Positions 45,250-53,667 of a stretch of DNA of 64,000 nucleotides are shown in pieces. Position numbers and translations under genes: made by a program. The stretch lies in NCBI GenBank assembly GCA_905235745.1, contig CAJOMN010000009.1, forward strand, positions 96,541 to 160,540. The letters are read 5' to 3'. The notes below the pieces were generated by a model. It had not been told where the DNA came from, made no database searches, and saw only the letters and a list, made by a program, of their open reading frames with translations. Source of the stretch: an uncultured Lachnospiraceae bacterium (GTDB taxonomy: Bacteria; Bacillota; Clostridia; Lachnospirales; Lachnospiraceae). Every line of letters starts with the position of its first letter. The stretch's first letter is position 1.

Positions 45250-46377
45250 ATGTTTGAAAACTATAATTTCAGAAAATATGACCTGTTTCTCGTGTTAATG
45301 TGTATTGCGATAACATCTCTCGGTATAGTGTTTATCAGAAGCGCCGATGAGGCATATGTACACAACCAGCAGCAGGGGCTGATGCTCGGCATTATTGCGA
45401 TGGTGATCGTGTCATTGATCAGTTATTCATTTGTGCTCCGATTTTACTGGCTTATATATGCCGTATCGATAGGACTGCTTGTCGCGGTCAGACTCTTCGG
45501 GGAGACCGGAGGCGGTGCCCAGAGATGGTTTGAGGTAGGCGGCATTAGATTCCAGCCGTCGGAGCTCGTCAAGATTTTATTGATTTTATTCTATGCCGAG
45601 TTTATTATGAAACATAAGGAAAACATCAATACGATACGTATTATTGCGGTATCCGTTCTGCTCATCATACCGCCTACCGTATTGATATTCGAACAGCCCG
45701 ATCTGTCGACAACGATCATGGTTCTTGCGATATTCGCCGTAGTTATGTTCCTGGGAGGCCTCAGCTGGAAAGTCATCGGCGGAGTAGTAGCGGTCGGAGT
45801 GCCGGCTTTTATACTTGCCCTGCGGTATCTGATGCGGGATGATGTCCATATTATCAAGGATTATCACAAGGGCAGGATCCTTGCATGGCTGTATCCCGAT
45901 GAATATGCAAGCACCGAGGCGTACCAGACACTTAACGCCATTACCGCGATCGGATCCGGACAGCTTTCCGGAAAGGGCATCAATAATAACGTAGTCGCGT
46001 CGGTCAAGAACGGAAACTTTATATCCGCCGCGCATACTGATTTTATATTTGCGGTCATCGGCGAAGAAATGGGATTTGTCGGATGCTGTCTTGTGATCGG
46101 TCTGTTATTTATGATCGCTATATGGTGCATACTTATCGCAAGACGTGCCAAGGATGTTGCGGGACAGATCATAGCCGGCGGAATGGGAGGACTTATCGGT
46201 GTTCAGACCTTTATCAATATAGGCGTCGTAACCGGCCTGTTACCGAATACCGGTCTGACCCTTCCCTTTGTCAGTTACGGTATGACCAGCCTTGTAAGCC
46301 TGTTCATAGGGATAGGATTTGTATTGAACGTTAAACTGCAATCGCCTTCCGGCGAATATTTTGAAGGAGAGTTCTGA
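45250..46377 (+). CDS. rodA: Rod shape-determining SEDS glycosyltransferase RodA
   Basis: A 375-residue polytopic SEDS protein with about ten membrane segments and the motifs GAQRWFEVGGIRFQPSELVKI, EQPDLSTT, AAHTDFIFAVIGEEMGF and the C-terminal LPFVSYGMTS. It polymerises glycan strands with the PBP2 encoded upstream. ATG at 45250 is used; an in-frame GTG at 45241 would add three residues and is possible. The mgsA ATG overlaps its stop (TGATG). The operon position after minC matches the minCDE-rodA-mgsA order of relatives with minDE removed. Confidence 0.93.
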   Translation: MFENYNFRKYDLFLVLMCIAITSLGIVFIRSADEAYVHNQQQGLMLGIIAMVIVSLISYSFVLRFYWLIYAVSIGLLVAVRLFGETGGGAQRWFEVGGIRFQPSELVKILLILFYAEFIMKHKENINTIRIIAVSVLLIIPPTVLIFEQPDLSTTIMVLAIFAVVMFLGGLSWKVIGGVVAVGVPAFILALRYLMRDDVHIIKDYHKGRILAWLYPDEYASTEAYQTLNAITAIGSGQLSGKGINNNVVASVKNGNFISAAHTDFIFAVIGEEMGFVGCCLVIGLLFMIAIWCILIARRAKDVAGQIIAGGMGGLIGVQTFINIGVVTGLLPNTGLTLPFVSYGMTSLVSLFIGIGFVLNVKLQSPSGEYFEGEF

Positions 46378-46772
46378 TGAATATCGGGTTAATTGCTCAT
46401 GAATCGAAAAAGAAACTGATGCAGAATTTCTGTATCGCATATCGCGGTATATTAAGCAAACATACGCTCTACGCAACGGGTACTACAGGCAGGCTGATCG
46501 AGGAGGTTTCGAATCTGTCGGTACACAAGTATCTTGCCGGTAATCTCGGGGGCGAGCAGCAGATAGGCGCGCTTATAGAACAGAATGAGATCGATCTGAT
46601 GATCTTCCTGCGTGAACCTCTATCCGCGGATCTGCACAAGCCTGATATCAACTATATAGGCAAGATCTGCGATGTGCATAATATCCCTGTCGCAACAAAT
46701 CTTGCGACTGCCGAGCTTCTTATTAAATCACTTGACAGAGGAGATATGGAGTGGCGTGAAATGTATAAATAA
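46377..46772 (+). CDS. mgsA: Methylglyoxal synthase
   Basis: A 131-residue enzyme turning dihydroxyacetone phosphate into methylglyoxal and phosphate, a bypass of lower glycolysis under phosphate limitation. IGLIAHESKKKLM, YATGTTGRLIEE, GGEQQIGALI, DLMIFLREPL and PVATNLATAELL are all diagnostic. ATG overlaps the rodA stop; AAGGAGAG lies 5-6 bases upstream. Its 3' end overlaps the next gene by 17 bases. Confidence 0.96.
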   Translation: MNIGLIAHESKKKLMQNFCIAYRGILSKHTLYATGTTGRLIEEVSNLSVHKYLAGNLGGEQQIGALIEQNEIDLMIFLREPLSADLHKPDINYIGKICDVHNIPVATNLATAELLIKSLDRGDMEWREMYK

Positions 46773-47727
46773 GGCTGTACATACAGCAGCCTGTATCGTA
46801 ACAGTCCTGTCGCTTACGGCATGTTCTTCGAAGCTTTCCATGCCGTTTGATCCCGACTCCGGGGACGGCGCATACAACATCACATTGTCCGGCCCTGCAT
46901 CTGATGTAAGACCGTTCGCGGCCGACATCTGTGTGACAGATGATGATTTTGAAGCATCAATGCTTGCCATTGACGAAGCGGATGCCGGTGGACTCTTTGA
47001 TGCGACCGCCGCCGAGACAATATACGCCAAAAATGTTCATCAAAAGCTTAATCCCGCTTCTCTTACCAAGGTCATGACCGCATATATCGCCCTTAAATAC
47101 GGGCATCTCGAGGACACACTGACCGCATCTTCAAATGTATATATCACTGAATCGGGCGCCCAGCTGCTCGGGATACAGGAGGGAGACCGGCTGACACTTG
47201 AGCAGGCACTTAACGCGCTGCTTCTGTATTCTGCCAATGATGCCGGAGTTCTGATCGCCGAATACCTTTCCGGAAGCGTCGAGAAGTTTGCCGCCGTCAT
47301 GAATGAAGAAGCTCATAAGCTTGGAGCGACCAATACGCATTTTACCAATCCCCACGGTCTTACCGACGAGGATCATTACACTACCGCATACGATCTGTAT
47401 CTTATCTTTAACGCCGCAATGGAATATACCGAATTCCGGAAGATAATCAACACGACCGAATATAAGAGCACCTACAAGGACAGGGAAGGCAATTCCAAAA
47501 CAATTGAGATAAATACTACCAACGCCTATCTGAAAGGCGACGTCGCCGCGCCCGACGGTGTTAACGTGATTGGAGGGAAGACCGGAACGACGAAGGCGGC
47601 CAAAAGCTGCCTCATACTGCTGTCAAACGGACCGAATGACCATACGTACATATCCGTGATACTCGGTTCAACAGACCGCGACAGCCTGTACAAAAACATG
47701 ACTACACTTCTTACGGGTATAAACTGA
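46756..47727 (+). CDS. dacA: Lipoprotein D-alanyl-D-alanine carboxypeptidase (PBP5 family)
   Basis: A 323-residue S11-family peptidase that trims the terminal D-Ala of peptidoglycan stem peptides. SLTK nucleophile S102, SAN with S159 and KTGT with K275 are in place. The GTG start at 46756, with GGAG just upstream, gives a short lipoprotein signal ending in the lipobox LTAC, so the enzyme should be lipid-anchored outside the membrane, unlike the C-terminal amphipathic helix of classical PBP5. A longer in-frame reading into mgsA is not supported. A linker of about 60 residues follows the lipobox. It closes the shape operon; a promoter for the next gene follows directly. Confidence 0.87.
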   Translation: MKCINKAVHTAACIVTVLSLTACSSKLSMPFDPDSGDGAYNITLSGPASDVRPFAADICVTDDDFEASMLAIDEADAGGLFDATAAETIYAKNVHQKLNPASLTKVMTAYIALKYGHLEDTLTASSNVYITESGAQLLGIQEGDRLTLEQALNALLLYSANDAGVLIAEYLSGSVEKFAAVMNEEAHKLGATNTHFTNPHGLTDEDHYTTAYDLYLIFNAAMEYTEFRKIINTTEYKSTYKDREGNSKTIEINTTNAYLKGDVAAPDGVNVIGGKTGTTKAAKSCLILLSNGPNDHTYISVILGSTDRDSLYKNMTTLLTGIN

Positions 47728-47733
47728 AACCGG

Positions 47734-47762
47734 TTGTCTTTTTGGGTCAGATACACTATAAT
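47734..47762 (+). promoter_or_regulatory. Promoter of the P-loop gene
   Basis: TTGTCT (47734-47739), a 17-base spacer and perfect TATAAT (47757-47762), followed by an AT-rich leader and AAGGAGG. It begins 6 bases after the dacA stop. Confidence 0.82.
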
Positions 47763-47794
47763 CATTATAATCATATTATTAAGGAGGATCTGCA

Positions 47795-48217
47795 ATGATT
47801 CAGCTTATTGTTGGTGCCAAAGGCAAAGGCAAGACAAAACACTTACTTGAAAAGGTGAACAATGCGGTCAGTACTATTGACGGCAACATTGTATATCTTG
47901 ATAAGAACTCAAAACATATGTATGAGCTCAAGAACAGGATCAGACTCATCAATACATCTGAATTTCCGTTCTCCTCAACCGATGAATTCTTCGGATTTAT
48001 ATGCGGGATAGTATCGCAGGATCACGACCTGCAGGAAGTATATCTTGACAGTTTTATGGATGTTGCGTTTATAAATGACAAGAATGTGCTTGAAGGCGTA
48101 TTTGATAAGTTCGACAGGATCAGCCGCCAGTTTGATGTGAATTTTATAATCAGTGTATCGCTTGAGGTTGGCGAAGTACCCGAGAAATACAAATCCCAAG
48201 TCATTGTGGCATTATGA
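47795..48217 (+). CDS. Small P-loop protein of unknown function
   Basis: A 140-residue protein starting IQLIVGAKGKGKTKHLLE, a Walker A motif (GxKGKGKT) at residues 8-15, followed by a strand pattern (NIVYLDKN, EVYLDSF, FIISVSLEV) of a truncated RecA/ASCE-type fold. YLDSF (about 88) could supply a Walker B Asp. Such proteins in Lachnospiraceae are sometimes labelled PilT or ATPase, but the length and lack of PilT motifs do not support a pilus motor. AAGGAGG precedes ATG at 47795. Its own strong promoter and following hairpin make it a probable single-gene unit, or a regulated leader for the HlyD operon. Confidence 0.75.
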   Translation: MIQLIVGAKGKGKTKHLLEKVNNAVSTIDGNIVYLDKNSKHMYELKNRIRLINTSEFPFSSTDEFFGFICGIVSQDHDLQEVYLDSFMDVAFINDKNVLEGVFDKFDRISRQFDVNFIISVSLEVGEVPEKYKSQVIVAL

Positions 48218-48248
48218 TAGCAGGAGGCTTAATAACAAGCCTTGAATC

Positions 48249-48276
48249 CGAAAGTCCCGGGCAGCCGGGACTTTCG
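48249..48276 (+). terminator. Strong hairpin before the HlyD-like gene
   Basis: Perfect 12-bp stem (CGAAAGTCCCGG 48249-48260 with CCGGGACTTTCG 48265-48276), tetraloop GCAG. Only TTAAG follows, so the U tract of a classic terminator is missing. It ends 16 bases before the next start codon, which has no clear Shine-Dalgarno. Confidence 0.55.
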
Positions 48277-48292
48277 TTAAGTATCTGGTAAT

Positions 48293-49717
48293 ATGTCTGG
48301 TTCAAAGAAAAGTAGATCCAAGCAGGGCGCACAGAAGAATCAAAAGGTTGTTAAGTATTCAAAGCCTATCTCGATCAATCCGGGAGTACTCGTATTCCTG
48401 GTTATTTTTGTATATATAATTATAATGATCGTATCCTATTTCCGGCAGAGCCATATCACTCCTTATGAAGTCAAGCTCGGATCTCTTGCCATCAACAATA
48501 CGTACGACGGTGTGATCCTGCGTGAGGAAGAAGTGATAACGAGTGATTTTTCCGGATATATCAATTACTACGCGCGTGAGTCGGAAAAAGTAACCGCCTA
48601 TTCAATGGTATATACGGTTGATTCCACCGGTAAGCTTGCCGAGATGATCGGAGACGAGAGCGCGCTTGAAAGCTCGATTACGAATGAGAGCCTGGCGGAT
48701 ATACGGAACAACATATCGTCCTTTGCGGTTGATTTTCGCCCCGAGCGGTATATAGATACATATAATTTCAAATATAATATCGAAGGTACGGTGTTAAAGC
48801 TTGCCAATACCGCTGTCCTTGCCAACATTGACAGGCTGCGTGCCGAGAACTATGCGGATTCCATCGATTTCGGATATGCGCCGCAGTCAGGCGTCATCGA
48901 GTATTCATCTGACGGCTATGAAGGTCTTACCGCGGAAACGATCACTCCGGAACAGGTGGCGGGAGAAGGATATGAGAAGACGGTTCTTCACTCCAACGAT
49001 CTGATATCGGAGGGCGATACCGCATACAAACTGATAACGAGCGAGCTGTGGACTATACTCATAGAGATAGACGAGCAGCGTGCCGCCATGCTTGAAGACG
49101 AAGACTATATCGAAGTGCGATTCCTGAATAACAATTACACGGCATGGGCCAATGTGAGTGTTCTGCGCCAGAACGGGAAGACATATGCAAGACTTGATTT
49201 TAACAATTCGATGATCACATTCGCGTCCGACAGGTTTGTTGAGATAGAACTTCTCGACAATGCGAAGGAGGGGCTGAAGATACCGAACTCCGCGATCACG
49301 GAGCGGACATTCTATCTCATACCGGAGGAGTACCTGACGGTCGGCGGCAATTCAAAGGACGAAGGATTCAACCGGGAAACATACCTCGAAGACGGAACGC
49401 TATCCGTGGAGTTCGTACCGGCAACGATATACAATAATATCGACGGCATGCTGTATGTGGATGAAACGGTATTTAACATAGGCGATTACGTCATCATGCC
49501 AGATGCCGGCGACAGATACGCAATATCCAAGCAGGCGAGCCTTACCGGGGTATATAATATCAACAAGGGATATGCCGATTTCAAGCAGATAACGATCCTC
49601 AACCAGAATGAGGAATATTCGATTGTAAAATCAAACAGCGAATACGGTCTTGCCGTGTACGACTATATCGCGCTTAAGGGCGACTCGGTAACCGAAGATG
49701 ATTTTATATATGAATGA
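48293..49717 (+). CDS. HlyD/RND-adaptor-like membrane protein in the sepF cluster
   Basis: A 474-residue protein with a lysine/serine-rich cytosolic tail, one membrane segment (about 31-48) and a long extracellular part with HlyD-like barrel-sandwich pieces (TYDGVILREEEVITSDFSGYINYYARESEKV near the start, IPNSAI and GDYVIMP near the end). Annotated in relatives as HlyD family adaptor. No transporter partner lies beside it; its constant neighbours are yggS and sepF, which suggests an envelope or division role rather than efflux (inference). ATG at 48293; the ribosome site is poor. Confidence 0.8.
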   Translation: MSGSKKSRSKQGAQKNQKVVKYSKPISINPGVLVFLVIFVYIIIMIVSYFRQSHITPYEVKLGSLAINNTYDGVILREEEVITSDFSGYINYYARESEKVTAYSMVYTVDSTGKLAEMIGDESALESSITNESLADIRNNISSFAVDFRPERYIDTYNFKYNIEGTVLKLANTAVLANIDRLRAENYADSIDFGYAPQSGVIEYSSDGYEGLTAETITPEQVAGEGYEKTVLHSNDLISEGDTAYKLITSELWTILIEIDEQRAAMLEDEDYIEVRFLNNNYTAWANVSVLRQNGKTYARLDFNNSMITFASDRFVEIELLDNAKEGLKIPNSAITERTFYLIPEEYLTVGGNSKDEGFNRETYLEDGTLSVEFVPATIYNNIDGMLYVDETVFNIGDYVIMPDAGDRYAISKQASLTGVYNINKGYADFKQITILNQNEEYSIVKSNSEYGLAVYDYIALKGDSVTEDDFIYE

Positions 49718-49757
49718 TGAAGAGCATGGGCAGTAACAGATTGTGAAGGAGAAGCCG

Positions 49758-50456
49758 ATGATTACCGATAATATCAGACTTGTGGAAAAGAATATTGCCG
49801 ATGCGGCCGCGAATTCGGGAAGGCGTCCGGAAGATGTCAGGCTTATCGCGGTATCAAAGACAAAGCCGGTACAGATGATCAAGGAAGCATATGATACAGG
49901 AATAAGGGATTTCGGCGAGAACAGGGTTCAAGAGATTGTTGAGAAATACCCGCTCCTTCCGTCCGATATCAGATGGCATCTTATCGGACATCTTCAGACG
50001 AACAAGGTCAAATATATCATCGACAAGGTGTGTATGATCCACAGCGTTGATTCATACAAGCTCGCCGAGGAGATCAGCCGGCAGGCCGCGAGGCACAATG
50101 TAACAATGGATATTCTGATAGAAGTCAACGTCGCGGGTGAGGAGACGAAGTTCGGGGTCAGACCGGAAGATACCGCTGCGCTGTGTGAGCAGATAAGCCG
50201 CCTTCCGGGGATCAGGATAAGAGGACTTATGACAGTAGCGCCGTTTGTGGATGATCCGGACGAAAACAGACCCGTTTTTTGCACATTGCGGCAATTATTG
50301 GTTGACATAGGCGCGAAAAACATTGATAATGTCACTATGGATATTTTGTCCATGGGGATGTCCAATGATTATACCGTTGCGATTACCGAAGGCGCTACAT
50401 TGGTAAGGGTAGGCACATCAATATTCGGACAGCGGGATTACGGGGTCGAAAGATAG
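49758..50456 (+). CDS. YggS/PLPBP family pyridoxal phosphate homeostasis protein
   Basis: A 232-residue single-domain PLP-binding protein (alanine-racemase-like barrel) with LIAVSKTKP carrying the PLP lysine, FGENRVQEI, WHLIGHLQTNKVKY, EVNVAGEETKFG and SMGMSNDYTVAI. It buffers PLP and affects amino acid pools rather than catalysing a defined reaction. ATG at 49758 has AAGGAG 6 bases upstream; the in-frame GTG at 49743 does not. yggS-sepF is a standard division-cluster order; sepF starts 9 bases later. Confidence 0.94.
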   Translation: MITDNIRLVEKNIADAAANSGRRPEDVRLIAVSKTKPVQMIKEAYDTGIRDFGENRVQEIVEKYPLLPSDIRWHLIGHLQTNKVKYIIDKVCMIHSVDSYKLAEEISRQAARHNVTMDILIEVNVAGEETKFGVRPEDTAALCEQISRLPGIRIRGLMTVAPFVDDPDENRPVFCTLRQLLVDIGAKNIDNVTMDILSMGMSNDYTVAITEGATLVRVGTSIFGQRDYGVER

Positions 50457-50465
50457 GAGATTATT

Positions 50466-50975
50466 ATGGGTTTACTAGACAAGATGCTCGGCGCAATGAA
50501 ATATGACGACGAAGATGATTATGATGATGAGTACTATGATGACGACTATGAAGATCAGGGATCATCACGTTCGGTAAATAAAAGAGCCGTTAAGTCACAG
50601 ACTCTTGATGATAATGATGACGCCGGCACCAGACCTGCCGCGAGAACAACGCCGCGAAACGGAAGAAACCGTATGATGAGCAATGGAATGGAAGTATGCG
50701 TTATCAAGCCTACATCGGTTGAAGATGCAAGAGAGATCACGGATACTTTGCTCGACAATCATACCGTTCTGCTCAATATGGAGGGGCTGGATGTGGACAT
50801 GGCCCAGCGTATAATCGATTTTACGAGCGGCAGTACATACGCGATAGGAGGCAATCTACAGAAGATATCGCATTATATCTTTATCCTGACTCCGAAAAAT
50901 GTTGATGTATCGGGTGATTTTCAGGAGATTTTATCCGGAGCGTTCGATGTCCCCGCTCTTAACAACAAATTCTAG
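50466..50975 (+). CDS. sepF: Cell division protein SepF
   Basis: A 169-residue SepF: N-terminal membrane-targeting amphipathic helix (MGLLDKMLGAMK), an acidic D/E/Y-rich linker (about 13-65) and the globular core (VCVIKPTSVEDAREITDTLL, GNLQKISHYIFILTP). SepF bundles FtsZ and anchors it at the membrane. ATG follows AGGAGAT. A strong terminator follows, so sepF closes the HlyD-yggS-sepF unit; in relatives ylmH and divIVA normally come next. Confidence 0.95.
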   Translation: MGLLDKMLGAMKYDDEDDYDDEYYDDDYEDQGSSRSVNKRAVKSQTLDDNDDAGTRPAARTTPRNGRNRMMSNGMEVCVIKPTSVEDAREITDTLLDNHTVLLNMEGLDVDMAQRIIDFTSGSTYAIGGNLQKISHYIFILTPKNVDVSGDFQEILSGAFDVPALNNKF

Positions 50976-50978
50976 GAT

Positions 50979-51011
50979 AAAAGCTTCCGATCTGTGTCGG
51001 AAGCTTTTTTT
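50979..51011 (+). terminator. Intrinsic terminator after sepF
   Basis: Perfect 12-bp stem (AAAAGCTTCCGA 50979-50990 with TCGGAAGCTTTT 50997-51008), 6-base loop, seven T. It ends only 9 bases before the aroB start codon. Confidence 0.9.
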
Positions 51012-51020
51012 GAGGCTGAT

Positions 51021-52130
51021 ATGGATACAGTGCTTGACATTTCATATAAGAATAACGGTTGTTATCAGGTTGCCGTCGAAGAGGACTACAGCCGCCTTGG
51101 CAGACTCCTGTCGGAAAGATTTCCCGGTCTTAAGAGAATATGCATAGTTTCCGATTCAAACGTATCGAAGCTTTATCTTGATAATGTGATATCTGCGGTA
51201 TCTCCTTGCGCTGACGCTGTCACAAGCTTCGTATTTGAGGCGGGAGAAGGCAGCAAGACTCTTGATACCGTTAACGCCTGCTATGATAAACTCCTTGCGG
51301 ATGATCATAACAGAAGGGATCTCATCATAGGACTCGGAGGCGGTGTTACGGGTGATGTCGCAGCTTTTATAGCTTCGACATACATGAGAGGATGCCGTTT
51401 TGTCAATCTGCCGACTTCATTGCTCGCAATGGCGGACTCATCTGTCGGGGGCAAATGCGGAGTTGACTACGACAAATACAAGAATCTTGTCGGGAGCATA
51501 TATATGCCGTCGCTTGTGTATGCCGCGACAGATACCCTGAGCACTCTTCCCGTGCGCGAATTTTCTTCCGGAATGGGCGAGGTATTAAAGGCCGGTCTCA
51601 TTAGGGACGAAGATTTCTATGACTGGCAGATAACGAATAACGCCGGGATAATGGAAAGGGACGCCTCCATATTGCAGGAGATGATAATAAGGGCAGTCGC
51701 CATCAAGCAGTACTATGTGACCGTTGATCCTTTCGAAGCCGGCGAGCGTATGATCCTTAACCTCGGTCATACGATAGGGCATGCGCTTGAGAAATACTAT
51801 GATTTCAGATATCTTCACGGCGAATGCGTAGCTCTCGGAACTGTAGCCGCCGCGTATATATCGTACAAAAGGTCAATGTTATCTTCCGAAAAGTTTGACA
51901 TGATCAGGGATTCTTTTATCCCCTTCGGACTTCCGGTAAGTCTTGATTCCTTTGATACCGATGCCGTTTATGCCAATATCGGGCATGACAAGAAGAATAC
52001 TGATTCGGGGCTTAAATTTATCCTTCTTGAGGACATAGGAAAAGCGGTCATCGTAAATGATGTTACCGGTGATGAGATTAAGGATGCGATCGGTCACCTG
52101 ATCGCGGGACGGGACTCACATGAACAGTAA
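51021..52130 (+). CDS. aroB: 3-dehydroquinate synthase
   Basis: A 369-residue NAD- and metal-dependent enzyme of the shikimate pathway (DAHP to 3-dehydroquinate). IGLGGGVTGDVAAFIASTYMRG, LPTSLLAMADSSVGGK, GMGEVLKAGLI, LNLGHTIGHALE and HGECVALG are diagnostic. ATG at 51021 with TGAGG upstream; an in-frame GTG or ATG further up lies in the sepF terminator. No other aro gene is nearby. It sits between sepF and lspA, where ylmH/divIVA usually stand. Its 3' end overlaps lspA by 11 bases. No promoter is seen between the terminator and its start, so transcription must come from within sepF or by readthrough. Confidence 0.95.
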   Translation: MDTVLDISYKNNGCYQVAVEEDYSRLGRLLSERFPGLKRICIVSDSNVSKLYLDNVISAVSPCADAVTSFVFEAGEGSKTLDTVNACYDKLLADDHNRRDLIIGLGGGVTGDVAAFIASTYMRGCRFVNLPTSLLAMADSSVGGKCGVDYDKYKNLVGSIYMPSLVYAATDTLSTLPVREFSSGMGEVLKAGLIRDEDFYDWQITNNAGIMERDASILQEMIIRAVAIKQYYVTVDPFEAGERMILNLGHTIGHALEKYYDFRYLHGECVALGTVAAAYISYKRSMLSSEKFDMIRDSFIPFGLPVSLDSFDTDAVYANIGHDKKNTDSGLKFILLEDIGKAVIVNDVTGDEIKDAIGHLIAGRDSHEQ

Positions 52131-52662
52131 AGCCAGAAGATGCGCAGTCGACATTATCATATTTGCGATACTCATATTAATAGACAGACTGACCAAGAAC
52201 TGGGCGGTATACAGACTTAAGGGAAACGATCCGATACCGCTCATTAGTAACGTACTGGAATTATATTACCTTCCCGCCGGCAACTCCGGTGCGGCATTTG
52301 GTATGCTATCCGGACACATTGCGCTGTTCCTTGTTATCGCAGCGGTTGTTGTAATCGCTATCGCTTATTTTATATGGAATATGCCCTCCGACAGCAAATA
52401 CAGGCCGCTTGAGATACTAATGGTATTTATTGCCGCGGGCGGTGTCGGAAATATGATAGACCGTATAGCACAGGGTTATGTCGTTGATTTTATATACATA
52501 TCATGCATCAATTTTCCGATATTCAACGTTGCCGACATGTATGTGAGCGTCTGTACGGTAGTGCTGGCGTTCATCGTTTTGTTCCGGCTGAAGGAGGAGG
52601 ATTACGAGCGTATCGAATCATCACTTTCCATCGGCAGGAACAGGCATAAGGACAGGTCATGA
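52120..52662 (+). CDS. lspA: Lipoprotein signal peptidase II
   Basis: A 180-residue membrane aspartic protease that removes signal peptides from prolipoproteins. Four hydrophobic segments. The catalytic aspartates are in GGVGNMIDRI and FNVADMYV, and NSGAAFGM is the conserved NxGxAF motif. The C-terminal tail is charged. It overlaps aroB by 11 bases and rluD by 4 (ATGA). Confidence 0.95.
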   Translation: MNSKARRCAVDIIIFAILILIDRLTKNWAVYRLKGNDPIPLISNVLELYYLPAGNSGAAFGMLSGHIALFLVIAAVVVIAIAYFIWNMPSDSKYRPLEILMVFIAAGGVGNMIDRIAQGYVVDFIYISCINFPIFNVADMYVSVCTVVLAFIVLFRLKEEDYERIESSLSIGRNRHKDRS

Positions 52663-53567
52663 AGGAATACCGGCTGATCGTGGAAGAAGATACGGATAAT
52701 GAGAGGATCGACAGGTTCGTTTGCGACGCGCTTGCCGATCTTTCGCGTTCCTATATCCAGAAGCTGATAGAATCAGGTGATCTGACCGTAAACGGTAGAT
52801 CGACAAAGCAAAGCTACAAGGTCAGGAAGGGCGACGTTATCACTGTCATTACGGATACCGTCATTCCCGACATACTGCCCGAGGATATCAGCCTTGACAT
52901 ATTATATGAGGATGATGACCTGCTTGTAGTCAATAAGCCCACCGGAATGGTCGTCCATCCGGCGCCCGGGCACTATTCGGGCACGCTTGTCAATGCTGTC
53001 ATGTATCACTGCTGCGGTAATCTTTCCGGTATCAACGGCGTAATGCGCCCCGGGATAGTTCACCGTATAGATAAGGACACATCGGGTTCCCTTATAATAT
53101 GTAAGAACGACAGAGCCCACGAATGTATCGCCTCCCAGATCGAAAATCATACGATCGCGAGAGAGTATCGCGCCATCGTTACCGGAACACTTGAAGGCGA
53201 AGGCGTGATCGACCGGCCAATCGGCAGATCGGCAAATGACCGGAAGAAAATGTGCGTGACGCCCTCGGGCAAAAGAGCCGTCACGCATTACGAAGCTCTT
53301 CGGGATCTTGGCCGGTTCACACTGATAAAATGCCGTCTTGAGACCGGAAGGACTCATCAGATCAGGGTACATATGGCCTCGATCAATCATCCGGTTGCAG
53401 GAGACTGCGTATACGGTAACGGTATGAAGACTCCGGTAGAGACGTTTGGTCAGGCTCTTCATGCATATCTTATAGGATTTACCCACCCATCGACAGGTGA
53501 ATATATTGAAATTACCGCGCCTTTACCCGATTACTTTGAAAATTTTATAAAAATCTGCGAAAAATAA
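52659..53567 (+). CDS. rluD: 23S rRNA pseudouridine synthase RluD-like
   Basis: A 302-residue RluA-family synthase with an S4 domain (NERIDRFVCDALADLSRSYI, VNGRSTKQSYKVRKGD), catalytic HRIDKDTSGS with D138, and the ETGRTHQIRVHMASINHPVAGD motif. lspA-rluD adjacency is conserved across bacteria. Probably targets helix 69 of 23S rRNA. Different from the RluA-type gene at 23.6 kb, with which it shares the domain order only. Confidence 0.93.
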   Translation: MKEYRLIVEEDTDNERIDRFVCDALADLSRSYIQKLIESGDLTVNGRSTKQSYKVRKGDVITVITDTVIPDILPEDISLDILYEDDDLLVVNKPTGMVVHPAPGHYSGTLVNAVMYHCCGNLSGINGVMRPGIVHRIDKDTSGSLIICKNDRAHECIASQIENHTIAREYRAIVTGTLEGEGVIDRPIGRSANDRKKMCVTPSGKRAVTHYEALRDLGRFTLIKCRLETGRTHQIRVHMASINHPVAGDCVYGNGMKTPVETFGQALHAYLIGFTHPSTGEYIEITAPLPDYFENFIKICEK

Positions 53568-53609
53568 TGGGAAAAAATCATTTAAATTGTAGATATTGAA
53601 TAATTATTG

Positions 53610-53618
53610 TGATACAAT
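53610..53618 (+). promoter_or_regulatory. Extended -10 promoter of the helical membrane protein gene
   Basis: TGATACAAT, an extended -10 element in a 100-base AT-rich gap. No -35 with good spacing is seen. Confidence 0.5.
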
Positions 53619-53667
53619 ACTACATTATATGCAACACATATAATTAATAAATTACGGAGGGTTACTT

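Noticed and set aside
47795..48217. PilT-like pilus retraction ATPase
   Set aside because: Only a Walker A motif is shared; 140 residues is far too short and the Asp box, His box and pilus genes are missing.
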